A stretch of 64,000 nucleotides of DNA from Polynucleobacter wuianus (GTDB lineage: Bacteria; Pseudomonadota; Gammaproteobacteria; Burkholderiales; Burkholderiaceae). Under the pieces are notes generated by a model. That model saw only the letters and a list, made by a program, of their open reading frames with translations, was not told the origin of the DNA and ran no database searches. This document shows positions 52,854-61,234 of the stretch, piece by piece. Location: positions 496,001 through 560,000 of the forward strand of contig NZ_CP015922.1 in assembly GCF_001659725.1 (NCBI RefSeq), written 5' to 3'. The position numbers and the translations under genes are program-made. Each line of letters opens with the position of its first letter. Position 1 is the first letter of the stretch.

Positions 52854-54317
52854 ATGCGACTCATTCAAAAAGCACTCACTTTTGACGATGTGCTCCTCGT
52901 ACCGGCCTATTCTTCGGTGCTCCCTCGAGATGCCAACTTGGCAAGTAAATTAACTCGAGATATTTCACTTAATACACCGTTGGTATCTGCAGCGATGGAT
53001 ACCGTAACTGAAGGTCGTTTGGCAATTGCCATGGCTAGTGAAGGTGGTATCGGCATTGTTCATAAAAACTTAAAGCCTGCAGAACAAGCTCGGGAGGTGG
53101 CTAAAGTCAAGCGTTATGAATCTGGTGTTTTGCGCGATCCAATCACAATCGGTCCAGATGTCACCTTGCGTCAAGTCATTCAACTTTCTCGAGAGCATGG
53201 CTTCTCAGGATTTCCAGTTCTGACGGGCAAAGAAGTTGTCGGCATTATCACGAACCGCGATTTACGTTTTGAAGAAGACTTGGATGCACCCGTTAAAACC
53301 AAAATGACTCCACGTGAGCGTTTAGTAACAGTAAAAGAAGGTTGCTCATTAGATGAGGCGAAACGCTTGATGAGTCAGCATCGTCTTGAACGCGTTCTAG
53401 TTGTCAATGATAAATTTGAATTGCGTGGTCTCATTACTGTTAAAGATATTTTGAAAGCCACTGAGCATCCAAATGCTTGTAAAGATGGCGAAGGTAAGCT
53501 ACGCGTTGGTGCGGCGGTCGGCGTAGGCCCTGATAACGATGAGCGTATTGAGTTGTTGGTGCGTGCTGGTGTTGATGTGATTGTGGTCGATACCGCTCAC
53601 GGACACAGCCAAGGTGTATTAGATCGCGTCAAATGGGTTAAGAAAAACTATCCACAGGTACAAGTAATTGGTGGCAATATCGCTACCGGTGATGCTGCCA
53701 AAGCATTGGCTGATCATGGTGCTGATGGTGTGAAGGTTGGTATTGGCCCAGGTTCCATTTGTACTACTCGTATTGTTGCCGGTGTGGGTGTTCCACAAAT
53801 TACTGCGATTGTGAATGTTGCCACTGCCTTAAAAGGTACAGGCATTCCATTGATAGCTGACGGCGGTGTACGTTATTCCGGTGACGTTGCTAAAGCATTA
53901 GCTGCTGGCGCAAGTTCTGTGATGATGGGTGGTATGTTCGCTGGTACAGAAGAGGCTCCAGGCGAAGTCTTCTTATATCAAGGACGCTCATATAAGAGTT
54001 ATCGCGGTATGGGTTCTTTGGGCGCGATGGCTGATGGTTCTGCCGATCGTTATTTCCAGAGCGACATCGTTGCGAATGCTGAGAAGCTCGTGCCAGAAGG
54101 TATTGAAGGACAAGTTCCTTACAAAGGCAGTGTATTAGCAATCTTGCATCAACTCACTGGTGGCATTCGCTCCTCTATGGGTTATCTCGGTTGCAAGACC
54201 ATTGCCGAACTTCATGAAAAAGCCAATTTTGTGGAAATTACATCAGCAGGCGTGCGCGAGTCACACGTTCATGATGTGAAGATCACTAAGGAAGCACCGA
54301 ATTACCACATTGATTAA
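52854..54317 (+). CDS. guaB: IMP dehydrogenase GuaB
   Basis: A 487-residue enzyme oxidising IMP to XMP, the first GMP-specific step. A TIM barrel is interrupted by a CBS pair (about 95-200). The NAD/IMP loop carries the active Cys in GPGSICTTRIV, and the flap follows at YKSYRGMGSLGAM. Length is typical (485-490). It is followed by guaA, the next enzyme of the pathway, in one operon. Confidence 0.97.
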   Translation: MRLIQKALTFDDVLLVPAYSSVLPRDANLASKLTRDISLNTPLVSAAMDTVTEGRLAIAMASEGGIGIVHKNLKPAEQAREVAKVKRYESGVLRDPITIGPDVTLRQVIQLSREHGFSGFPVLTGKEVVGIITNRDLRFEEDLDAPVKTKMTPRERLVTVKEGCSLDEAKRLMSQHRLERVLVVNDKFELRGLITVKDILKATEHPNACKDGEGKLRVGAAVGVGPDNDERIELLVRAGVDVIVVDTAHGHSQGVLDRVKWVKKNYPQVQVIGGNIATGDAAKALADHGADGVKVGIGPGSICTTRIVAGVGVPQITAIVNVATALKGTGIPLIADGGVRYSGDVAKALAAGASSVMMGGMFAGTEEAPGEVFLYQGRSYKSYRGMGSLGAMADGSADRYFQSDIVANAEKLVPEGIEGQVPYKGSVLAILHQLTGGIRSSMGYLGCKTIAELHEKANFVEITSAGVRESHVHDVKITKEAPNYHID

Positions 54318-54351
54318 CAACTAAAAAGCTGAAATTAAGGCTTACCTTTTC

Positions 54352-55959
54352 GTGCACGACAAAATACTGATTCTCGACTTTGGTTCGCAAGTAACTCAAT
54401 TAATTGCCCGTCGTGTACGTGATGCACGAGTATATTCAGAGATTCACCCTTACGATTGCGATCCAGAATTCATTCGCAAATTTATTCAAGAGCAGGGTGG
54501 CAAGGGAATCATTCTTTCTGGTGGTCCTAGTTCAGTAACAGAAGATGGTAGCCCTCGCGCTCCACAAATCGTTTTTGAGTTAGGCGTGCCTGTACTGGGT
54601 ATTTGCTACGGCATGCAAACTATGGCAAATCAACTGGGTGGCGCAGTAGCATCTGCCGAGTCATTAGGTAAGGCACGTGAGTTTGGTTACTCTGAAGTAC
54701 GTGCCCATGGTCACACTCATTTACTTAAAGGTATTCAAGACTTCTCTACTAGTGAAGGCCACGGAATCCTGAAGGTCTGGATGAGTCATGGCGATTCAGT
54801 AACTAGCATGCCGCCATCATTTAAGCTGATGGCTTCTACGGAGTCTTGCCCAATAGCAGGTATGGCAGATGAAGAGCGTCGCTTTTATGCATTCCAATTT
54901 CATCCAGAAGTAACCCACACCATTCAGGGCGAAGCAATTCTTGAGCGTTTCGTACATGAGATTTGCAAATGCAAGCCAGATTGGGTGATGGGCGATTACA
55001 TTGCTGAAGCAGTTGAAAATATACGTAAGCAAGTTGGTAATGAAGAGGTCATTTTGGGTTTGTCCGGTGGTGTTGACTCTAGCGTAGCTGCTGCATTGAT
55101 TCATCGCGCGATCGGCGATCAATTGACTTGCGTGTTCGTAGATCATGGCTTGCTTCGTTTAAATGAAGGCGACATGGTGATGGAAATGTTCGCACGCAAT
55201 TTAGGTGTGAAGGTTATCCGTATTGATGCTAAAGAAAAATTCATGGGTGAGTTAGCTGGTGTCCCTGATCCTGAGGCAAAGCGCAAGATCATCGGTAAAG
55301 AATTTGTAGAAATCTTCCAGACTGAATCTGGCAAGATCAAGAACGCCAAGTGGTTGGCGCAGGGAACGATTTATCCAGACGTGATTGAATCCGCCGGTAA
55401 AGGCAAGAAGGGTGCCCACACCATTAAGAGTCATCATAATGTTGGCGGCCTTCCTGAAGATATGCACCTCAAGTTGCTTGAGCCCTTGCGTGAATTATTC
55501 AAAGATGAAGTGCGCGAGCTCGGCGTTGCATTAGGCTTGCCACGTGAGATGGTTTATCGCCACCCATTCCCAGGGCCAGGCTTAGGTGTTCGTATCTTGG
55601 GTGAGGTTAAAGCTGAATTTGCTAGCCTCTTACAACGTGCTGACGCGATCTTTATTGAAGAGCTTCGCAATACGATAGATCAGGCTAGTCAAAAATCTTG
55701 GTATGACCTGACTAGCCAAGCATTCGCCGTGTTTTTGCCAGTCAAATCCGTTGGTGTCATGGGTGATGGTAGAACATATGAGTATGTCGTGGCGCTCAGA
55801 GCAGTACAGACACAGGATTTCATGACGGCTCATTGGGCACATTTACCGCATGAGTTACTTGGTAAAGTTTCTAATCGCATCATCAATGAAGTGCGCGGTA
55901 TTAATCGTGTTGTATACGATATCAGTGGAAAACCTCCGGCAACGATCGAGTGGGAGTGA
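54352..55959 (+). CDS. guaA: GMP synthase (glutamine-hydrolysing) GuaA
   Basis: A 535-residue enzyme converting XMP to GMP. The glutamine amidotransferase domain has nucleophile Cys85 in GICYGMQT and the His/Glu in FQFHPEVTHT; the ATP pyrophosphatase P-loop is GLSGGVDSS (about 235-243), and the dimerisation domain ends in PPATIEWE. The start is GTG at 54352. The guaA 3' end is a known integration site for genomic islands, and an AT-rich island with an integrase begins directly after the stop codon. No terminator follows. Confidence 0.97.
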   Translation: MHDKILILDFGSQVTQLIARRVRDARVYSEIHPYDCDPEFIRKFIQEQGGKGIILSGGPSSVTEDGSPRAPQIVFELGVPVLGICYGMQTMANQLGGAVASAESLGKAREFGYSEVRAHGHTHLLKGIQDFSTSEGHGILKVWMSHGDSVTSMPPSFKLMASTESCPIAGMADEERRFYAFQFHPEVTHTIQGEAILERFVHEICKCKPDWVMGDYIAEAVENIRKQVGNEEVILGLSGGVDSSVAAALIHRAIGDQLTCVFVDHGLLRLNEGDMVMEMFARNLGVKVIRIDAKEKFMGELAGVPDPEAKRKIIGKEFVEIFQTESGKIKNAKWLAQGTIYPDVIESAGKGKKGAHTIKSHHNVGGLPEDMHLKLLEPLRELFKDEVRELGVALGLPREMVYRHPFPGPGLGVRILGEVKAEFASLLQRADAIFIEELRNTIDQASQKSWYDLTSQAFAVFLPVKSVGVMGDGRTYEYVVALRAVQTQDFMTAHWAHLPHELLGKVSNRIINEVRGINRVVYDISGKPPATIEWE

Positions 55960-56120
55960 GAATTTTAACGTAAGTAATTGATTTATATAGTTATTTTACT
56001 TACACAAAAGTTTCACAAAAACAATTAAGTCATTGTTTTTCTTAGCTTATTAATTTACAGTTACACGTAAAGCTACACAACACCGTAGCTATTCATAACC
56101 GTAGTTACTCTAAGCAAGTA
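55960..56120. repeat. Island left junction: inverted and direct repeats near the integrase
   Basis: A gene-free AT-rich stretch from the guaA stop to the integrase ATG. It holds an inverted pair GTAAGTAA (55971-55978) and TTACTTAC (55996-56003), and a direct pair ACCGTAGCTA (56082-56091) and ACCGTAGTTA (56098-56107) with a 16-base period, like arm-type integrase sites. Attachment-site function is inferred. Confidence 0.4.
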
Positions 56121-57401
56121 ATGCCAAGTAAAAAAATAAAATTTAACGAAAATGAAATAGCAATATTTGATGATGCTGTAATTTATAAGCGTGGAGATTA
56201 TTGGCAGTTTCGAATTTGGCTTACTAAAGAGCGTAAATACGCACGATTTAGCTTAAAGACAAGAAATAGAAGCACAGCAGAAGATAAAGCCAAGTTGCAC
56301 TATCACGAACTTATGGCTTTGCAGATGCAAGGTAAGTCTTATTTCTCAATTACTACTAAAGATGGTGTTGCTATGTATTTAGAGCAACGACAAAAGGACG
56401 TGGAAGCAGGATTAATTGTTAAAGGTAGATATTCAACAATTAACACGCACTTAGAGCACTGGCTTGAATTTATTGGGCGTGATACAAAACTTAAGGAATT
56501 AGAGCGTACAGATTGCGAGAATTACTATGCAGAACGCACTAAGACTAAGAAAGGCTTAAAGATAAGTCAAACTACAGTTTTGAATGAGCAAAGCACAATT
56601 AATGCAATGCTGTCTTGGCTGTATAAGAGGAAAGAAACTTATATCGAAGCTTTTGACTTTAAGCCATTGCCTAAGCTAGATAGAGGAAAAGAAGAGAATA
56701 GAAGAGCGTTATTTACAGATAACGAATTTAAGGCTATTAGTTTGACTTTGGATGCTTATATTAAGGAAGCAGAAAAAGACTTAACGAATAGCACTAACTT
56801 AATACAAGCAATAACTGGTTATTACTTGGGTTTTTCGTCAATTACAGGATTACGGCGTGGAGAGCAATTGCAACTACGCTGGGCTGATGTTGTAGATATG
56901 GAGCATAAAGAAGCTCGAATAAAGAGATTTGACTTGCTTAAGATAACAGTACGAGGTGAAACAAGCAAGGTTGGGAAAACAAGAAAGTTTGTTATTAAAG
57001 ATTTTGGTTACTTGGAAGGAATTTTTAGAATTAGAAAAGCTAAGCTAACGCAAAAAATGACTGAGCAACAAGCCAAACAACATATTGCAACTGAGCTAAT
57101 TTTTAGTACAAACGGTACTACAGCAATAACACCGCGTGCTATCGGATATCACTTTAATAAAATACTTGAGTTGGCAGAAATTAAGAATATTGAAACACGT
57201 GACTTAGTGCCATACAGCTTTAGACATTACTTTATTACGCAACGTGTTAATAGCAACTTGCCGCCAGCCGCAGTTGCAGAGATTTGTGGAACCAGTATTA
57301 CGCAAATTGAAAAAACTTACTACCACACGACAGAAGACAAGATGGTTAGTAATGCATTGGCAGATTACGAATACATTAATGGAATGCTTGTGCCTAAATA
57401 G
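56121..57401 (+). CDS. Tyrosine-type site-specific integrase
   Basis: A 426-residue integrase with an N-terminal DNA-binding and core-binding region (1-200) and a C-terminal catalytic domain. Catalytic residues visible: Arg in SSITGLRRGEQLQLRW, the second box as PYSFRHYFIT (Tyr where His is usual), and a late Tyr in QIEKTYYHT as nucleophile. It lies directly beside the guaA 3' end, so it probably inserted the island there. Strongly AT-rich codon use marks foreign DNA. ATG at 56121 has no strong ribosome site. Confidence 0.9.
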   Translation: MPSKKIKFNENEIAIFDDAVIYKRGDYWQFRIWLTKERKYARFSLKTRNRSTAEDKAKLHYHELMALQMQGKSYFSITTKDGVAMYLEQRQKDVEAGLIVKGRYSTINTHLEHWLEFIGRDTKLKELERTDCENYYAERTKTKKGLKISQTTVLNEQSTINAMLSWLYKRKETYIEAFDFKPLPKLDRGKEENRRALFTDNEFKAISLTLDAYIKEAEKDLTNSTNLIQAITGYYLGFSSITGLRRGEQLQLRWADVVDMEHKEARIKRFDLLKITVRGETSKVGKTRKFVIKDFGYLEGIFRIRKAKLTQKMTEQQAKQHIATELIFSTNGTTAITPRAIGYHFNKILELAEIKNIETRDLVPYSFRHYFITQRVNSNLPPAAVAEICGTSITQIEKTYYHTTEDKMVSNALADYEYINGMLVPK

Positions 57402-57572
57402 TTAATTGCCAAGCTGTACATCCTTAATCTTTTGCTGTGCCTTAGCAATCTTCTGCCTATCACGTTCAGCTTGTAGTGCTTTCGTACTAGCATCTTTTTG
57501 TCTCTTAAGTCCATCAATCCGTGCTTGCTGTGGAGTAGGTGGCTTAATTGCTGTAATTTCAAGTATCTTCAT
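57402..57572 (-). CDS. Small hypothetical island protein, 56 aa
   Basis: A 56-residue protein, MKILEITAIKPPTPQQARID and a following Lys/Gln-rich helix. I chose the ATG at 57572; a longer frame runs through the neighbour's sequence. It stands 4 bases after a 47-codon gene and is convergent with the integrase, with which its stop is adjacent. The composition suggests a nucleic-acid-binding or structural small protein; the function is unknown. Confidence 0.5.
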   Translation of the reverse strand: MKILEITAIKPPTPQQARIDGLKRQKDASTKALQAERDRQKIAKAQQKIKDVQLGN

Positions 57573-57576
57573 AGTA

Positions 57577-57720
57577 CTAAAGTTGTGTAGGTTGATGTGG
57601 CACATTACTACTTCCGAATATTGCTTGAAATAACTTATATGCTTGTGCTTGATTTTGTGCATACAAGATAGTTTCAACCCACATACCACTTGCATTCACA
57701 ATTGCTTTATATCGTCTCAT
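57577..57720 (-). CDS. Small hypothetical island protein, 47 aa
   Basis: A 47-codon frame, MRRYKAIVNASGMWVETILY and then AQNQAQAYKLFQAIFGSSNV. The pattern (basic N-terminus, beta strands, 'A...A..LF.A.FG..NV') looks like a small beta-alpha protein also seen in other mobile elements, but I cannot name it. It is placed 69 bases after the DUF6641-like gene and 4 bases before the 56-aa gene, making one minus-strand operon. No strong ribosome site is visible. Confidence 0.4.
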   Translation of the reverse strand: MRRYKAIVNASGMWVETILYAQNQAQAYKLFQAIFGSSNVPHQPTQL

Positions 57721-57789
57721 AACAGTATTTATTGTTTTCTTACATTACGTGCCCCAAACACATATCAGCGATGGGGCACGTAACTAACA

Positions 57790-58236
57790 CTATTTCTTAA
57801 ATGCTTTACGTGTTGCATCACTAGCTTCACTAATAGCATCATCAAATTCACCAGCAATCACAGCTTCCTTAAGTTTGTGCAAAGTGCCAATTAACTCAGT
57901 TCCATTAGTAATTTCAATAGCATTAGCACCTTTCTTATTAAGTTTTAATGTCTTAGCACCATATTTAATTGCCAAGTTAATCTTGCCAGTTTCAGTACTC
58001 AACCAAAACCATTCCTTAACTCGCTTAATAGTCTCAACAGTTGTACGTTCGCCAGTTGCCTTGTTAACAACGGTTTTAAGACGTTTTGGTGTGAATGGAA
58101 CTTGATTACGTTTAGCTTCACACATATCTAACTGCTCTTGTACCTTAGCAAGCATCTTTGTTCTGCGTTGCAATACTGGTGAAATTGCACTTGGTTTAGC
58201 TGTAGTGATTAGGTTTAAGTTTGTAACTATGCTCAT
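57790..58236 (-). CDS. DUF6641-like family protein
   Basis: A 148-residue protein beginning MSIVTNLNLITTAKPSAISP. The middle has the motif 'KRVKEWFW...NLAIKYGAKTLKL' and 'NAIEI...ELI.TL..LKEAV..GE.D', which I recognise as DUF6641, a family found in betaproteobacterial mobile regions without known function. I chose the ATG at 58236 with GGAG 8 bases upstream; the longer frame adds 19 residues with no ribosome site. It is divergent from the Rep gene and first of a three-gene minus-strand operon. Confidence 0.6.
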   Translation of the reverse strand: MSIVTNLNLITTAKPSAISPVLQRRTKMLAKVQEQLDMCEAKRNQVPFTPKRLKTVVNKATGERTTVETIKRVKEWFWLSTETGKINLAIKYGAKTLKLNKKGANAIEITNGTELIGTLHKLKEAVIAGEFDDAISEASDATRKAFKK

Positions 58237-58383
58237 TTGTAAGTTCTCCGATAAGTTAATGGGCAAAGCTAATATATGGCTGATTTTTAGCAATTCCTAC
58301 CGAAATCTGCCAGCATTTCTCACCTTAAATGTTGTGATTTATGGTTTTTAAATAGGTTGATACGCATATAGATAAATAACTAT

Positions 58384-59013
58384 ATGTCTAATCACCAAGC
58401 TCTAAAGCAAGCTTACGTAGCAACAATTAACCAATTAAGCCCACGCTTTACACACGCTGTAACGGTGACGTTTAAAACACGTGCTTACGTGCTACCAAAA
58501 AGCTATGCCAAATGCACCCAAAACCCCAATAACGTATTCGTCACTGCCCAAAAGTACCAACCAGAAAGCTATAAATGGACGGATAAGAAGGTTTTGGGTG
58601 ATTGGAAATGGTTAAACGAAGAAGTGGCAGAAAGCACTTTAGATTATTTTTACGCTAAGTTGGCATTTATGGCTTACGGAAAGGATACAAAACGCACATC
58701 AACAAAGGCATATTCACAGCCCACAATGCTTACAAGCATAGAAGGCTTAATTAGCGACAAACGCATACACGCACACTTAGCAATCGGTAACTTACCCGAA
58801 AACATTGATATTCGAAACACAATAGAACGAGCTTGGTGGGCTTGTGACTTTGCACATCACAGCATTGTCATCAAACCACTAAGCAACACTTATGGCTGGC
58901 TTGACTACATTACAAAAGAAGCAAACGTTGGCAACGTAGAGGCTTTGCGAATACAAAGCATTAAACAACCCCAAATCTACTTAAGCGACATTGGCGTAGA
59001 AAACAGCTTGTAA
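58384..59013 (+). CDS. Putative HUH-type replication initiator
   Basis: A 209-residue protein carrying three motifs in order that fit rolling-circle Rep proteins: motif 1 HAVTVTF (about 24-30), motif 2 with two metal-binding histidines in RIHAHLAIG (about 132-140), and motif 3 YGWLDYITKEAN (about 173-184) with the candidate nucleophile Tyr followed by the usual ITKE. HUH Reps nick one DNA strand and attach to its 5' end. It could replicate the excised island or act as its relaxase. No helicase domain. Neighbour of the second recombinase. Confidence 0.55.
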   Translation: MSNHQALKQAYVATINQLSPRFTHAVTVTFKTRAYVLPKSYAKCTQNPNNVFVTAQKYQPESYKWTDKKVLGDWKWLNEEVAESTLDYFYAKLAFMAYGKDTKRTSTKAYSQPTMLTSIEGLISDKRIHAHLAIGNLPENIDIRNTIERAWWACDFAHHSIVIKPLSNTYGWLDYITKEANVGNVEALRIQSIKQPQIYLSDIGVENSL

Positions 59014-59416
59014 TTAAGCAGGTTTGGACAATTTGGTAACGAGCAAGCATTACTGTTATTTAATGCTTAATGCGAAGCTTTACCTAAAATTTACTAACAA
59101 CAAAACATAACAGCTCAAATCAACGATGTAAGCACTTAAAACAAGAAGCTGAATGCAAGCGTAGCTGAGAACTTTACAAACGCTACTGTGACGCTTTAAA
59201 CAAGTCTGTTAATAAATGTGGGAATTAGACAACACGACCACTAAATACAACAATGTTTAGTTTTATACAAAAATAAGGATTATTTTTGAAAATGGCGTAA
59301 CCACTTGATTATTGGAAAGAAAATACTTAATGCAAAGAAATCAAAAAGAGGTAGGAAAAAATAACAAAAGAAAACAATATATAGCTATTGCAAAATTATA
59401 TTTAGGTGTGAAAACA
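59014..59416. other. Gene-free interval with a hairpin after the Rep gene
   Basis: About 400 AT-rich bases without a convincing gene. The clearest element is an 8-bp inverted repeat AAGCATTA (59045-59052) and TAATGCTT (59061-59068) with an 8-base loop, shortly after the Rep stop codon; it could be a single-strand-origin or nick-site hairpin. The rest appears to be promoter sequence for the recombinase at 59417. Confidence 0.35.
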
Positions 59417-59992
59417 ATGGCTAAGCAAGCAAAAACATTAAATCAACAAGAGTTGCGTAGAGTTTTAGATTACGTTGCAACAAGAAAGCACGCATTACGA
59501 AATAGGGCGCTTATAACCATCAGTATGTATTCAGGTATGCGTTGCGGAGAAATTAGTAATTTGCTGTATTCGGACGTAATTGATGCAGAAGGTAAGGTGC
59601 GTAACGAAATTAGATTGCGTGCAGAAGATACTAAGACTAAAGAAGCACGTACAGTATTTGTTAGTGAGAAATTGCAGAAGGAATTACAGCAATACGCTAA
59701 AGTCTACAAACCTAAAGACGTTAATGTTAAGTTCATCTATTCACAAAAAGAAGATAGTGATGGTTTCACGCCAAATACTCTCTGCCAGTTGTATTTCAAT
59801 ATTTACAAAGGTGCTGGATTACAAAATTGCTCAAGTCACTCAGGCAGACGTACATTTGCTACAGAGATTGCTAACAAAGGCGTAAGCATACGTGTATTGC
59901 AGAAGTTATTGGGGCATAAGAACATACAAACTACTTCAATTTACGTGGATGCTAATGACGATATGTTACGCAAGGCAGTTAATTTAGCGTAA
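59417..59992 (+). CDS. Short tyrosine recombinase (catalytic domain only)
   Basis: A 191-residue recombinase. It has nearly only the catalytic domain: Arg in MYSGMRCGEISNLLYSD, Lys in DTKTKEART, the HxxR box in SSHSGRRTFATE, LLGHKNIQTTS and a C-terminal Tyr (YVDAND). The usual N-terminal SAM-like domain is missing, as in FimB-type DNA invertases. I chose the ATG at 59417 with AGGTG 8 bases upstream; a frame from 59312 adds 35 basic residues with no better start. It could resolve dimers, invert DNA or excise the element. Confidence 0.8.
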   Translation: MAKQAKTLNQQELRRVLDYVATRKHALRNRALITISMYSGMRCGEISNLLYSDVIDAEGKVRNEIRLRAEDTKTKEARTVFVSEKLQKELQQYAKVYKPKDVNVKFIYSQKEDSDGFTPNTLCQLYFNIYKGAGLQNCSSHSGRRTFATEIANKGVSIRVLQKLLGHKNIQTTSIYVDANDDMLRKAVNLA

Positions 59993-59993
59993 G

Positions 59994-60443
59994 TTAGCTC
60001 TTTAGTCGAAGCGTTAAGTGTGTATTTTTCATATCACTTAATACTTTAACTAAATCGTTCTCTTTCATTGTGTAATAACGCTTCCAATCATCTGCTAAGT
60101 ATGTTGTCCAATCATCATCAAAACTATTTTCATCTAAATATACGGAATAATTACCGTCATTGCTAAAGTCAACTAATAAGCGTGTAAATGGGAAATTTTC
60201 AATCATTAAATAATCGTGCCTAAAGTCAAGTAACAACTGAAAGCCATCCATATTGATATTCATACCAAATACATCAAAACCTTCATTACGTAATAAGTCA
60301 CTAATTAAGTTATGCGATTGAGCATCAGGTGAAAAATGTAACGAGGTATTTTCATCAACATATTCACAAAAACGTTGCTTAATAATTTCTGCAAAATAAA
60401 CTTCTACATCCCTCTTAAGTTCAGCATACTTTTCATATTCCAT
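59994..60443 (-). CDS. Hypothetical acidic island protein
   Basis: A 149-residue protein rich in Asp, Glu, Tyr and Phe, without a recognised domain. Its ATG overlaps the stop of the upstream gene (TAATG at 60443), so it is the third of a coupled minus-strand operon (60818-61105, 60443-60814, 59994-60443). Its 3' end abuts the recombinase gene tail to tail, one base apart. The function is unknown; acidic small proteins near restriction genes are sometimes DNA mimics, but this is speculation. Confidence 0.5.
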   Translation of the reverse strand: MEYEKYAELKRDVEVYFAEIIKQRFCEYVDENTSLHFSPDAQSHNLISDLLRNEGFDVFGMNINMDGFQLLLDFRHDYLMIENFPFTRLLVDFSNDGNYSVYLDENSFDDDWTTYLADDWKRYYTMKENDLVKVLSDMKNTHLTLRLKS

Positions 60444-60814
60444 TATTTTACTTTCTTAACTCTGCTTCTTGAGCGTTTACGTAACTTACGTGATACGTAT
60501 TCAATCCACATATCTTCGCTTGTTTGTCTTAAATCCTTAAACATAGAAACTACTAGAGCATTTGTCTTTTGTCCGCCGTGTCCTGGCAATCTTAAGCCCA
60601 TATGCTTAATTACAGCACGTAGCCAAGCGTCAACATTCTGATGCTCACCTGCAATTGACATATTTGAGTGCTGATAACTGTAGCTGTACATTGGATCAAC
60701 TTTAGGCATTGTTTCAAAGTAAAGTTGCGTTTCATATTGCTCTTTAAGTTCAGCAATTTTCATCTGTAATTCATACTTTTGCTCTTCAATTGTCTTGCTT
60801 GGCTTACGTGGCAT
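60443..60814 (-). CDS. Hypothetical island protein
   Basis: A 123-residue protein starting MPRKPSKTIEEQKYELQMKI, with an N-terminal helix, a middle with His/Gly-rich LPGHGGQKTNALVV and a strongly basic C-terminus (RKLRKRSRSRVKKVK). The basic tail suggests binding to nucleic acid. It is coupled to the next gene by TAATG and starts 3 bases after the upstream gene's stop. No family recognised. Confidence 0.5.
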   Translation of the reverse strand: MPRKPSKTIEEQKYELQMKIAELKEQYETQLYFETMPKVDPMYSYSYQHSNMSIAGEHQNVDAWLRAVIKHMGLRLPGHGGQKTNALVVSMFKDLRQTSEDMWIEYVSRKLRKRSRSRVKKVK

Positions 60815-60817
60815 AGG

Positions 60818-61105
60818 TTACTTTACTTTTGGTTTGCGTTTTTTAACCTCAGTCTGTGTAATTGCAAAATTCTTAATCCCTGCCGCTTTACCAATAGCCG
60901 TCAATATTGCAATATCGCTAATATCTTTAGTCCCTGCTTTAATCGCATTAATAGCAGAAACAATATTCTGTCCTTTAATAAGTGCCTCTAACTCTGTTGC
61001 ATAAGCCTTTTGCTCTAATGCCTTGTATGCCTCTTTTGCCTTTTCTAACTTCGCCTTATAGTCATCTGCCGTCATTACCTTGCGTGTACGTGTCCCTGTA
61101 GCCAT
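60818..61105 (-). CDS. Hypothetical small basic island protein
   Basis: A 95-residue Ala/Lys-rich, largely helical protein, MATGTRTRKVMTADDYKAKL followed by a coiled region and a basic end (VKKRKPKVK). The ATG at 61105 has GGAG about 8 bases upstream; a TTG two codons earlier is less likely. It is the first gene of a minus-strand operon, divergent from the large restriction-modification gene across 129 bases. A histone-like or regulatory role is possible but not shown. Confidence 0.5.
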   Translation of the reverse strand: MATGTRTRKVMTADDYKAKLEKAKEAYKALEQKAYATELEALIKGQNIVSAINAIKAGTKDISDIAILTAIGKAAGIKNFAITQTEVKKRKPKVK

Positions 61106-61155
61106 ATTCAATTCTCCAAGTGGTTATGTTTAACAGAATAGTAATAAAACCTATT

Positions 61156-61197
61156 GTCATTAGCTTTATATCCCTATATTCTGCATAAAGTCATTAG
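61156..61197. repeat. Direct repeat GTCATTAG in the divergent promoter region
   Basis: GTCATTAG at 61156-61163 and 61190-61197, 34 bases apart, between the divergent small operon and the restriction-modification gene. It may be a regulator binding site common to both. The repeat is short, so chance is possible. Confidence 0.25.
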
Positions 61198-61234
61198 TGT
61201 TTATCCTTAGTCCAATACGGTTAATATGTAATTT

